A stretch of 8,088 bases of DNA from Myxococcota bacterium (GTDB taxonomy: Bacteria > Myxococcota_A > Polyangia > HGW-17), in the NCBI GenBank assembly GCA_018821745.1, contig JAHJLU010000341.1, positions 1 through 8,088 of the forward strand, in the 5' to 3' direction. Below, piece by piece: positions 1 to 6,339 of the stretch. Numbering within the stretch: the stretch's first letter is position 1; each line of letters opens with the position of its first letter. The translations under genes and the position numbers were made by a program. The notes beneath the pieces were generated by a model. That model saw nothing but the letters and a program-made list of their open reading frames with translations. It made no database searches and was not told the origin of the DNA.

Positions 1-256
1 ACAACCGGAGGTGTCGCCCCTATCCTCCCCAAACAACCAAAACCACGTGATATGGACCAATCTACTCCCAAAACCATGAGAGTGGATGATGGCAGCCTCT
101 CCAACATACACAATAAAAAATTCCCACGCCTCCGAGGCGGACCTACTGGAGTCACGCCACCGAAAAAGAGCCCAAAGAACCCGAAGTGAGCCATTGGGTG
201 CACTTTTCCAATTGAACCGGGCAGAGTCATTTACAAGGCAGGGATAGGAAAGCATC
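1..256. other. Left-edge region without a supported gene
   Basis: No gene is convincing here. Three frames are free of stops over long stretches: plus frame 1 from the edge to a TGA at 187-189 (62 codons, Pro/Lys-rich), a minus frame from 258 to the edge, and a minus frame from an ATG at 194-192 to the edge. They overlap and cannot all be coding. None has a recognisable domain. The plus frame could be the C-terminus of a gene entering from the left, but that is weak. The stretch also holds a GC-rich hairpin (127-158). No sigma-70-like promoter for the downstream operon stands out. The only clear signal is the ribosome binding site at 246-250. Confidence 0.4.
127..158. other. GC-rich alternative hairpins
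   Basis: Bases 136-142 (GGCGGAC) can pair with 151-158 (GTC, one bulged A, CGCC) around an 8-base loop. The same GGCG core can instead pair with CGCC at 127-130, inside the near-perfect palindrome 127-139. Three complementary arms in 32 bases therefore allow two mutually exclusive stems. This could be part of a dispersed repeat, the terminator stem of a gene to the left (no U-run follows), or a leader structure for the operon at 257. The sequence alone does not decide. Confidence 0.3.
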
Positions 257-928
257 ATGGACGCAGAAGAGATCGCAAAACGGGCAGCCGCCGCACAGGC
301 AGGCAAGCAGAATAAGGCACAACTGGAGGACGAAAAGGCTCAACTGCAGATTGATCGGGCACAGGCCACCGGGACACGCATTACGATCATCAAGGACGAG
401 GACGGAGAAGAACTGAACGTACAGCCAATGGGTTTCTTCGCCGCGCTCAACGGTCTTGAACGTGAGAACCTTTTCCTTATCATACCTTTGTGTGTCCCCA
501 TGGTCATCCTGGTCGCCATAGCGTTAATAATTGCCAAGAGACACGGAGTCCTCACCATGGGAATTGCCGCAGCGTCAGTGGCAGTGGCCTACCTTACAGC
601 CGTGTTCCTGATCACCCGATGGTATCTGGGATCCGTCCCCCTGATCGTCCGAGTGACTCCGAAAGGGCACGTGGCGCTGTGGCACAGGAGTTATAACCCA
701 CAGAAGCCTTTCTGGGTGGGGCCGCGGGAATCATTCAAGGTACGACTTGGAACCTTTGGGCGACGCAACCCGAAGACCGGAGACTGGGAGCGCCGGCACG
801 GCTGGACCGAGATTGACTTCTGGATTCCAGACAGCCCCCTGCGTTATTCCGGACCCGCCTACTTCCTCAACAATGACGACGCGGCAACGGCAAAGGATTT
901 TCTAAAAAAACACAAGATCCTCTATTGA
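257..928 (+). CDS. Two-helix membrane protein of unknown function
   Basis: This 223-residue protein is not a family I recognise. Residues 1-40 are rich in Ala, Gln, Lys and Glu and should form a charged helix, possibly coiled coil. Residues 71-93 and 99-121 are two strongly hydrophobic segments forming a membrane hairpin, joined by a short basic loop (AKRHG). Residues 122-223 form a soluble tail with many aromatic and basic residues, including a Trp/Gly/Arg-rich stretch around 141-190. No signal peptide or catalytic motif is seen. The ATG at 257 is supported by AGGAA at 246-250, six bases upstream. It is the first gene of a probable three-gene operon; the next gene starts 46 bases after its stop. 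The coding call is firm, the role unknown. Confidence 0.85.
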   Translation: MDAEEIAKRAAAAQAGKQNKAQLEDEKAQLQIDRAQATGTRITIIKDEDGEELNVQPMGFFAALNGLERENLFLIIPLCVPMVILVAIALIIAKRHGVLTMGIAAASVAVAYLTAVFLITRWYLGSVPLIVRVTPKGHVALWHRSYNPQKPFWVGPRESFKVRLGTFGRRNPKTGDWERRHGWTEIDFWIPDSPLRYSGPAYFLNNDDAATAKDFLKKHKILY

Positions 929-974
929 GCCAGCCATGGGATCTGCCACACCGAGGCAACGGGAGAATAAAGAA

Positions 975-2171
975 GTGACACATTTTTCATTGACGACTGT
1001 CAAAAGTTATTCGCACTATTTTATCTTTGCCGCGCTCTTTTTTTTGGTGATGCCGTCGCAACTGCGGGCTAAAAAGCGTTTTACTTTAAAGGTCCGAACC
1101 ACCTTGACACTGAAGCACCAATGGAAGAAGCCCACCTTCGCGCCGGAGAGTTATGGTGATCTGATGGACCGCGGGCAGCTGTTCCACCTGGGCAGGGGCC
1201 TGTGGTTTGAGCAGGGAGCGTTCTATTTCCTCAAGACAGGGGATCTGAAAAAAATCATGGTGCAGGCCCCTGTGCAGAAGTTCCTGCTCTCCGAGAAGGT
1301 GCTGTTTCCCGCTGCGGGTCAGGGTGTCAAGCTCCCCGAATACTCGGTGCAGCGGCTGCTGTTCTATGATTCCAAAGATCAGGTGGCAGGGATCCATCTG
1401 GGCGATAAGTACATTTACAGCAATGGCGGGCGGCAATTCTATCTGCACTGGGACCTCAAGCACAAGAAGATCACCCACGCCGTACTGCTGGCCACTAAAA
1501 CGCCACTCGACAGTTGGGTTTCCATCAAGCGTATCGGCTACGATCCCGCGTCAAAAGAGTTGTACATCATGATGGTGAGCAAGCAAAAGCAAACCTCGCT
1601 GAAGCAGTACACCGTGAAGATCCTCGCACTGAAGGGGGGCAAAAAGCGGCTGCTGTATTCCTTTAACACGTCTGGCCGGTTCTCCATGAACCCCTCCTTC
1701 GACGCAGGGAACAGGCAGGCGCTGCTGGTGGAGTACGCCGAGCGCGGGCATAAACCGGCACCCATGGCCCACCTTGTGCACTTCGACCGCAAGCGGCAGA
1801 TCAGTTTTCACATCCCCGTTGTCACCTACGGGGTGGCCTTCTCCGCAGACGGCAAGCATATCTATGCCTATTCTGCTCAAAGTGGCCAGGTCTGGACCAT
1901 TGACGCCAAGACAGGCAAACGACTTTCCAGCAGGCGTCTCGGTTCCCTGGGCCACGCCGCGGGCCTGGTGTTCCCCGGCATCGTGCTGGTGGTTCGCAAC
2001 AAGGGCTTCCATTTCCTGGGCACTAAAAATCTCAAAGAGCTGCAGTACGTTCCCATCACGCAATTCCACAAGGGCTTCAACCACACCCAGGGCACCATCG
2101 TCGGTCCCGGCAGGATCTATCTGCGCACCAGCGATCTTCTGCGGGTCATAGACATCACGAAAACGCCATGA
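975..2171 (+). CDS. Secreted protein with beta-propeller-like repeats
   Basis: This is a 398-residue exported protein of unknown role. I place the start at GTG 975 rather than ATG 936. GGGAG at 961-965 lies nine bases upstream, and the protein then begins with a normal signal peptide: a Lys at residue 10, a hydrophobic core at about 15-26, and a likely signal peptidase I site after residue 32 (QLRA, then KK). From ATG 936 the signal would carry 13 extra polar residues. The mature part is beta-rich. Residues about 283-318 (VAFSADGKHIYAYS, then WTIDAKTGKRL) match the strand pattern of YVTN/WD40-like propeller blades, and a similar element closes the protein. Fewer clear blades are visible in the N-terminal half, so the fold is inferred. 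The stop overlaps an ATG of the next frame by one base (ATGA at 2168-2171). It probably acts in the periplasm or at the surface beside the two membrane proteins encoded on either side. Confidence 0.82.
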   Translation: MTHFSLTTVKSYSHYFIFAALFFLVMPSQLRAKKRFTLKVRTTLTLKHQWKKPTFAPESYGDLMDRGQLFHLGRGLWFEQGAFYFLKTGDLKKIMVQAPVQKFLLSEKVLFPAAGQGVKLPEYSVQRLLFYDSKDQVAGIHLGDKYIYSNGGRQFYLHWDLKHKKITHAVLLATKTPLDSWVSIKRIGYDPASKELYIMMVSKQKQTSLKQYTVKILALKGGKKRLLYSFNTSGRFSMNPSFDAGNRQALLVEYAERGHKPAPMAHLVHFDRKRQISFHIPVVTYGVAFSADGKHIYAYSAQSGQVWTIDAKTGKRLSSRRLGSLGHAAGLVFPGIVLVVRNKGFHFLGTKNLKELQYVPITQFHKGFNHTQGTIVGPGRIYLRTSDLLRVIDITKTP

Positions 2172-2182
2172 CCTGCAATAGT

Positions 2183-2188
2183 GGAGGA
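2183..2188 (+). promoter_or_regulatory. Ribosome binding site deciding the start at 2198
   Basis: GGAGGA lies nine bases before ATG 2198-2200. The earlier in-frame ATG at 2168 overlaps the previous stop and has no comparable Shine-Dalgarno sequence, so 2198 is preferred. Confidence 0.75.
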
Positions 2189-2197
2189 GAAACGCCA

Positions 2198-2713
2198 ATG
2201 GTCCAGAAGAAAAAAGAGCTGTATCACGAAGGGCTTGAAGAATATCCCCGAGCCACGGTCTTCATCGAGAACCTGCTGTTTGTCCTCTGGTTGGGGGTCG
2301 GCGCTTTCCTGTGCTGGACTTTTTTGCCGCTCATTGCCTGGATATACCTGGGCTTTGGCGTAACGATGATGCTGTTTGTGATGAGGATCGCCGTCTGTAA
2401 AAACTGCTACTATCACAACAAACGCTGTCACACCGGGTGGGGTAAACTGTCGGCACTCTACTGCCGGCACGGAGAAATCACCAACTTCTGCCGTGGAGTC
2501 GCCGGGGCGCTCATTCCCGCCTTCTATGGCTCCATTGCCCTCGTCCCCATGGTGCTCGGTGTTATAGCAATGGTCAAGCAATTCTCCGTGGTGAAGCTCA
2601 GCGCTTTTATTGTATTTTTATTCATCATTACCATGAGCTCCGTGATTCTCCGCAAGAAGAGCTGCGACACCTGCAAGATGAAACTTATCTGCCCGGGCTC
2701 CGCCACGAAATAA
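2198..2713 (+). CDS. Four-helix membrane protein with two cysteine clusters
   Basis: This 171-residue protein starts at the ATG behind a strong GGAGGA. Hydrophobic segments lie at about 22-41, 43-63, 102-126 and 131-150. The loop after helix 2 carries Cys67, Cys70 and Cys77 (CxxCx6C, in the context VCKNCYYHNKRC followed by GWGKL), with further Cys at 89 and 98. The tail after helix 4 carries Cys156, Cys159 and Cys165 (CxxCx5C, ending CPGSATK). Helices 3 and 4 form a hairpin, so both clusters should lie on the same side of the membrane and could jointly bind a metal ion or cluster. That is inference; no ligand is known. I have an unverified impression of similar uncharacterised proteins in deltaproteobacteria. 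It is the last gene of the operon, 26 bases after the previous stop. Confidence 0.82.
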   Translation: MVQKKKELYHEGLEEYPRATVFIENLLFVLWLGVGAFLCWTFLPLIAWIYLGFGVTMMLFVMRIAVCKNCYYHNKRCHTGWGKLSALYCRHGEITNFCRGVAGALIPAFYGSIALVPMVLGVIAMVKQFSVVKLSAFIVFLFIITMSSVILRKKSCDTCKMKLICPGSATK

Positions 2714-3152
2714 TCGCCCGCGCAAGGAGCTTTACCCCATTGAACAAGAAAAGAACTGTACTGAATCTCATTCCAATGGTTCTCGTGAATTCCCCCCAGT
2801 TTCGGGTTCCCAGGTGAACATCTCATCTCGATTGGACTCTATGAGTGAAGTGGTTAGACACCTTGGCAATGTGAGAAAAAACAGTAATGGCAATACTCTT
2901 TGAGATATCTGATGAACGGAAACTTCTCCAGTGCATTTCCCGCATTACACTTGTGTGTGAGTGGATGATATCTACTTAGTAGCCTTCCAATGGGGCGGCA
3001 GTCAATCCCCAGCGTTGGCAACAAGCCTGCGTCCCACAGTGTTTATGACATGGTAGCCACCACCATCCTATGTGTCCATTTTTATAGTTTCTGTGATTTG
3101 ATAAAGCGGTGGAAGAATGGGGGAGGGTTTGGTGTATTTCGGCTTCGAAAAC
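2714..3152. other. Convergent intergenic spacer, no supported gene
   Basis: The spacer separates the plus-strand operon from the convergent minus-strand lipoprotein gene. I find no ORF with a good start and recognisable content, no RNA gene, and no hairpin plus T-run that would be a convincing terminator for either side. AAGGAG at 2724-2729 precedes a TTG at 2740, but that frame stops after 25 codons. A short stretch at 3007-3050 weakly resembles, on the minus strand, a degenerate RCC1 repeat (see findings). Low-copy dispersed repeat or gene remnant are both possible. Confidence 0.5.
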
Positions 3153-5507
3153 TTACCACGCACTGACCAGGACGGGGACATGGCTTTCAACGGATGTCCC
3201 GTTGCCAAGCTGGCCCCAATTGTTTCTGCCCCAGCATTTTGCGATACCATTGAAGGCGGAAGAGCCATAATAGGAACATGCTTGATTATACATCGCGAAA
3301 ACTTCTGTAAATACATGGCCGTAGCCATCGACTACGGGTATTGGGGAACTACTATCTATCAACGAATCATCACCCAGCTTTCCAAATACATTACTTCCCC
3401 AGCAGTACGCGTTGCCTGCTGTATTCATGCCGCAAGTGGAGTTGTAACCAGCAGAGATTTGAATAAAACTGGTTACTCCAGTTACAGCTGTGGGGACATG
3501 CTTATTGGTGGTGGTTCCATCTCCCAATTCGCCAGAGGAATTAAGCCCCCAACAACGTGCAGCATAAGCTGTTGTTATTCCACACGTATAATATGAACCA
3601 GCGGTGATACTTCTGAATGACTGCCCTCCCGAAACGAGCACTGGAGCACTAATATCAGTAGTTGTATTGTCACCCAACTGACCTGAGGCGTTCCTACCCC
3701 AGCAATAGACACTTCCTGTCGTTGTTAATCCACAGGAATGGTATCCGCCAGTTACGATTTCCTCGAAATCCAACAACCCATAAACGAGGGTGGGCGTCGC
3801 AGAATTGGTGGTTGTGTTGTCTCCAAGTTGCCCATAGGTATTGCTGCCCCAGCAATAGGCGTCGCCATCTGTTGTTACTCCACAGGTATGTTTATCCCCG
3901 GCGGCAATTCTCCTGAATGAATGTCCTCCAATAACGAGAGTCGGTCTGTTGCGATTTGACACAGAACCATCACCAACCTGCTCATCAGCGTTCAGGCCCC
4001 AGCAGTATGCATCATTCGAAGTTGTTACTGCACACGTGTGGTTGAGCCGACTGGAGATCTGAGAAAAGGTGTGTCCGCCATAGACATTGGTAGGCGTGTT
4101 ATGAAGTCCCCCCGTTGAGTTTATTCCCAATTGACCATTATTGTCGACTCCCCAGCAGGCAGCATCACCATTGAACAACAGCCCGCAGGTGTGACTCACA
4201 CCCCCCGTAAGAGATGTGAACCGGTGACAGTTAAATGTGGAAAACTCACAGTTTTCGTCGCACGTCAAGGCCCCGCCATGACTGCATCCAAGAGTTACAC
4301 AAGTTTCACCATCCAGCTCCCCATCGTCACATGACTCAACCCCGTTGATAATACTGTCTCCACAGTAGCCTCCGGCTTCACAGGAGCTCAACTCGTATTC
4401 ACAATTACTATCACAAGCGAGGGTCCCACCGTAATAACCCAATGTAGCACACGTTTCGCCCTGATAGTTCGTACCATCACAGGTCTCGTCACTCGTCTGG
4501 ACTGCCCCATCACCACACCAGCCAAACGTCTCACAGGATGCAGTGTTAAAAAGACAATCAGTGGTGCAGGCGAGGGTCCCGCCGTAATAACCCAGGGAGG
4601 AACAGTTTTCACCATTGAGGTTGAGAGACTCACAATCTTCGTAGGTTCCCTGAATGGTTGCGTCACCGCAAATCCCTACCGCCTGGCAGGAAGAAAGATC
4701 GAATTCACAGGAACTGTTGCATGCCAGAGTGCCACCGTGAAATCCATGTGTCATGCATGTTTCTTCGTCCAGGTTTGTCCCATCACAAGATTCTTCAGCA
4801 GGTTGAATTACGCTATCCCCACAGCGGCCAACATCTTCACATAAAGAAGTGTCAAAAAGACAAGACTCCGTACAGGTAAGGTTTCCACCATAATACCCCA
4901 GTGAGATACAGGTCTCGTTGTTAAGATTCGCTCCGTCACAATCCTCGTAGGTTTCTTGTATTTCCCCATCGGGACATTTTCCGTAGGGTTCGCAGGCAGT
5001 CAGATCAAATGTGCAGTCATTTCGGCATGAGAGTGTTCCGCCATGATATCCAAGCGTGCTGCATGTTTTGTCTGCAAGGTCCTCCCCCTCACAATCCTCC
5101 CCGAAATCGACGGTGCCGTTCCCGCAAGGGTCCCCTTCACAACTCGCGGTTGGGTCAATGGTGCACTCATTGGTACAGGATAGAGTCCCTCCTTCATAAC
5201 CATAGTCCGTACAATTGCGGCCATTAAAATTAGTGCCCTCGCACTCCTCGAAGTCGCCTTGAAGGGAGCCGTCACCACAGCTACCTGAGAGCTGGCAACT
5301 CTCAAGAACAAGCCGGCAATCATCAGAACAGGAGAGGTCTCCACTGTGATAACCCATTGTTACGCAAGTTGATCCCAGCAAATTATCAGTATCACACTCC
5401 TCCCCTACATCAACAAATCCATCTCCGCATGAATCATTGGAGTTGATTTTATCGTCACAACCTGAAAAAACAACAATGAACCCAACCAGTAAAATAATAA
5501 TTTTCAT
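3153..5507 (-). CDS. Surface lipoprotein: eight Cys-rich repeats plus seven RCC1 blades
   Basis: This is a 784-residue modular lipoprotein. Residues 1-17 are a lipoprotein signal peptide: a short basic N-terminus, a hydrophobic core, and lipobox FSGC with Cys17 as the lipidated residue, followed by DD. Residues 27-429 contain eight tandem repeats of 48-51 residues with six Cys each (CGDG, then ECDG, TC, GYxGGTL, C, xxxC, FDxSxC). This is the Myxococcus cysteine-rich repeat type (TIGR02232/DUF4215-like). Residues 430-784 are seven RCC1 repeats of 50-52 residues, each with HTCG, YCWG and GQLGD elements, enough for a closed seven-bladed propeller. Each blade has two Cys, probably a disulfide. 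Start support is GAGGG at 5514-5518, six bases from the ATG. A candidate promoter lies at 5549-5577. The repeats form a stalk and the propeller a distal binding head; this is inference, and the ligand is unknown. Base composition is visibly more AT-rich than in the genes to its right. Confidence 0.93.
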   Translation of the reverse strand: MKIIILLVGFIVVFSGCDDKINSNDSCGDGFVDVGEECDTDNLLGSTCVTMGYHSGDLSCSDDCRLVLESCQLSGSCGDGSLQGDFEECEGTNFNGRNCTDYGYEGGTLSCTNECTIDPTASCEGDPCGNGTVDFGEDCEGEDLADKTCSTLGYHGGTLSCRNDCTFDLTACEPYGKCPDGEIQETYEDCDGANLNNETCISLGYYGGNLTCTESCLFDTSLCEDVGRCGDSVIQPAEESCDGTNLDEETCMTHGFHGGTLACNSSCEFDLSSCQAVGICGDATIQGTYEDCESLNLNGENCSSLGYYGGTLACTTDCLFNTASCETFGWCGDGAVQTSDETCDGTNYQGETCATLGYYGGTLACDSNCEYELSSCEAGGYCGDSIINGVESCDDGELDGETCVTLGCSHGGALTCDENCEFSTFNCHRFTSLTGGVSHTCGLLFNGDAACWGVDNNGQLGINSTGGLHNTPTNVYGGHTFSQISSRLNHTCAVTTSNDAYCWGLNADEQVGDGSVSNRNRPTLVIGGHSFRRIAAGDKHTCGVTTDGDAYCWGSNTYGQLGDNTTTNSATPTLVYGLLDFEEIVTGGYHSCGLTTTGSVYCWGRNASGQLGDNTTTDISAPVLVSGGQSFRSITAGSYYTCGITTAYAARCWGLNSSGELGDGTTTNKHVPTAVTGVTSFIQISAGYNSTCGMNTAGNAYCWGSNVFGKLGDDSLIDSSSPIPVVDGYGHVFTEVFAMYNQACSYYGSSAFNGIAKCWGRNNWGQLGNGTSVESHVPVLVSAW
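3156..4220 (-). repeat. Seven tandem RCC1 coding repeats
   Basis: Seven in-frame units of 150-156 bases encode residues 430-480, 481-530, 531-580, 581-630, 631-680, 681-732 and 733-784. Each starts with Phe and carries the spaced pair TCG and CWG. The last two are longer, and blade 7 has a four-residue insertion (about residues 748-754) between its two Cys. RCC1 domains classically have seven blades, so the set is complete. In eukaryotic RCC1 the fold binds chromatin and Ran; in secreted bacterial proteins its partners are mostly unknown. Confidence 0.92.
4221..5429 (-). repeat. Eight tandem cysteine-rich coding repeats
   Basis: Units start at Cys27, 77, 128, 178, 229, 280, 331 and 382, with a regular period of 150-153 bases until the last, shorter unit. 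Seven units have six Cys. The eighth has a seventh, Cys408 (GCSHGG where the others have GYxGG). Protein-level divergence is moderate, but some DNA segments are nearly identical between neighbours: 4417-4441 and 4570-4594, 153 bases apart, differ by one base. That points to recent duplication or gene conversion within the array. Confidence 0.92.
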
Positions 5508-5548
5508 AATAATCCCTCTTGGTTGCCTACATCATGCAAGCTTAAAAC

Positions 5549-5577
5549 AGAATAACAAGGCACCCCTCCATTGTCTA
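5549..5577 (-). promoter_or_regulatory. Candidate sigma-70-type promoter for the large lipoprotein
   Basis: On the minus strand TAGACA (5577-5572, five of six matches to TTGACA) is followed after exactly 17 bases by TATTCT (5554-5549, four of six matches to TATAAT). Transcription would begin near 5542, leaving a leader of about 35 bases before the ATG at 5507. The rest of the 200-base gap between 5508 and 5707 holds no gene. The candidate is based on consensus matches only. Confidence 0.4.
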
Positions 5578-5707
5578 CATCAAAGTAATTACCTATCTCT
5601 CCCGGAAAGCCTCCTGGTCATTTTACCCTCGGGGAGTCAGTTACCTGTTGCGAAAATGGTGGATGCTTGCGGGCTGACACGCTGGCTTTATATTTAATAA
5701 CAATCAG

Positions 5708-6310
5708 TTACCCGAGGTACACGGCCATGCCCAGGTGGTGTTTGGCGCAGGCGGCGATGAAGGACTGGAGCTCTGTCAGATAGGTGGAGAGGTACTCAAA
5801 GGCCTCCTCGCCATCCCGGGCCCAGATCGCGGGGTAAATCTCAAGCTCCTCCATGGCCTCGGGGTCGAAGTTCTCGTGGAGCTTTTCAGGCGTTATTTTT
5901 GAGATAATGTCATTAAGTTCCTTCACGGTGGCGCTGTCAAAGAGCCGGGCGGGGCCATAGCCAACGTCGACGTCCCCCGCGAATTCACCACCCTCCATGA
6001 GGAAATCCAGCGGCGGCTCTCCGCCGGTGTCGTCCCCGTTGAGGCAGTAGTGGATGCCATGCCAGGCCTTGTCGATGTCGCACAGGGCATCCTCCCCCTT
6101 GCTGCGTTTCAGTTTGGGGATATCCTTGGCCTTCACCCTCTTTCTGTTGCCGAACAGCCTGGCAAAGAGGCCCCTCTCGGGTCCATTCATCAGCTCGAGA
6201 TAGGCCTCGGGATCATCGGGCGCTATGAGACGCCAGATGAGGGGCGGAGACTCGAGAATCAACTGAATGTTGGTGTCGGAGACAGCCTGGAGGCTGCAGA
6301 TCATACCCAT
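5708..6310 (-). CDS. YfbM/DUF1877-family protein
   Basis: This 200-residue soluble protein, without signal peptide or membrane segment, is related to E. coli YfbM. Family hallmarks are the N-terminal MGMI, the motif DIDKAWHGIHYCL at 78-90, the glycine-rich DVGYGPARLF around 115-124, LEIYP at 156-160, and the closing MAVYLG. Compared with YfbM (about 167 residues), it has an insertion at about 45-75 rich in basic residues (RLFGNRKRVK), also usual in the longer branch of the family. I choose ATG 6310 over an in-frame GTG at 6319: the GGGAG at 6319-6323 sits eight bases from the ATG and overlaps the GTG, and the family begins MGMI. The biochemical function of the family is not established. The gene begins 29 bases after the stop of the EGF-domain lipoprotein, so cotranscription is likely. 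Confidence 0.92.
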   Translation of the reverse strand: MGMICSLQAVSDTNIQLILESPPLIWRLIAPDDPEAYLELMNGPERGLFARLFGNRKRVKAKDIPKLKRSKGEDALCDIDKAWHGIHYCLNGDDTGGEPPLDFLMEGGEFAGDVDVGYGPARLFDSATVKELNDIISKITPEKLHENFDPEAMEELEIYPAIWARDGEEAFEYLSTYLTELQSFIAACAKHHLGMAVYLG

Positions 6311-6318
6311 GGTGTTCA

Positions 6319-6323
6319 CTCCC
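6319..6323 (-). promoter_or_regulatory. Ribosome binding site deciding the start at 6310
   Basis: GGGAG within GAAGGGAG on the minus strand lies eight bases upstream of ATG 6310-6308. It overlaps the alternative GTG at 6319-6317, which argues against that codon being the start. Confidence 0.7.
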
Positions 6324-6339
6324 TTCGTTCAGAGGTAAG

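Noticed and set aside
1551..2198. Long minus-strand open frame (215 codons)
   Set aside because: It is antisense to the secreted propeller gene, whose signal peptide, ribosome binding site and operon fit are clear. The antisense protein has no recognisable domain.
2690..2733. Terminator after the plus-strand operon
   Set aside because: Only 4-5 base-pair stems (GGGC/GCCC, GCTCC/GGAGC) with long loops and no proper T-run could be drawn.
2724..2817. Small gene from TTG 2740 behind AAGGAG
   Set aside because: It is only 25 codons, has a rare start codon and no recognisable content. The AAGGAG could be chance in the spacer.
4388..4666. Short minus-strand frame within the cysteine repeats, and similar ones at 5000-5344 and 6417-6776
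   Set aside because: These are out-of-frame readings of repeat-rich or GC-rich real genes. They have no ribosome binding site and show low-complexity composition.
4221..5429. Regular period of about 153 bases suggesting a CRISPR-like or satellite array
   Set aside because: Units are in-frame coding repeats with conserved Cys spacing. There are no short identical repeats separated by unique spacers.
5595..5717. Inverted repeat CCTCGGG/CCCGAGG flanking the DUF1877 stop, and a repeated TCAGTTACC
   Set aside because: The arms are only 7 bases, about 75 bases apart, with no terminator or mobile-element context. Chance is likely.
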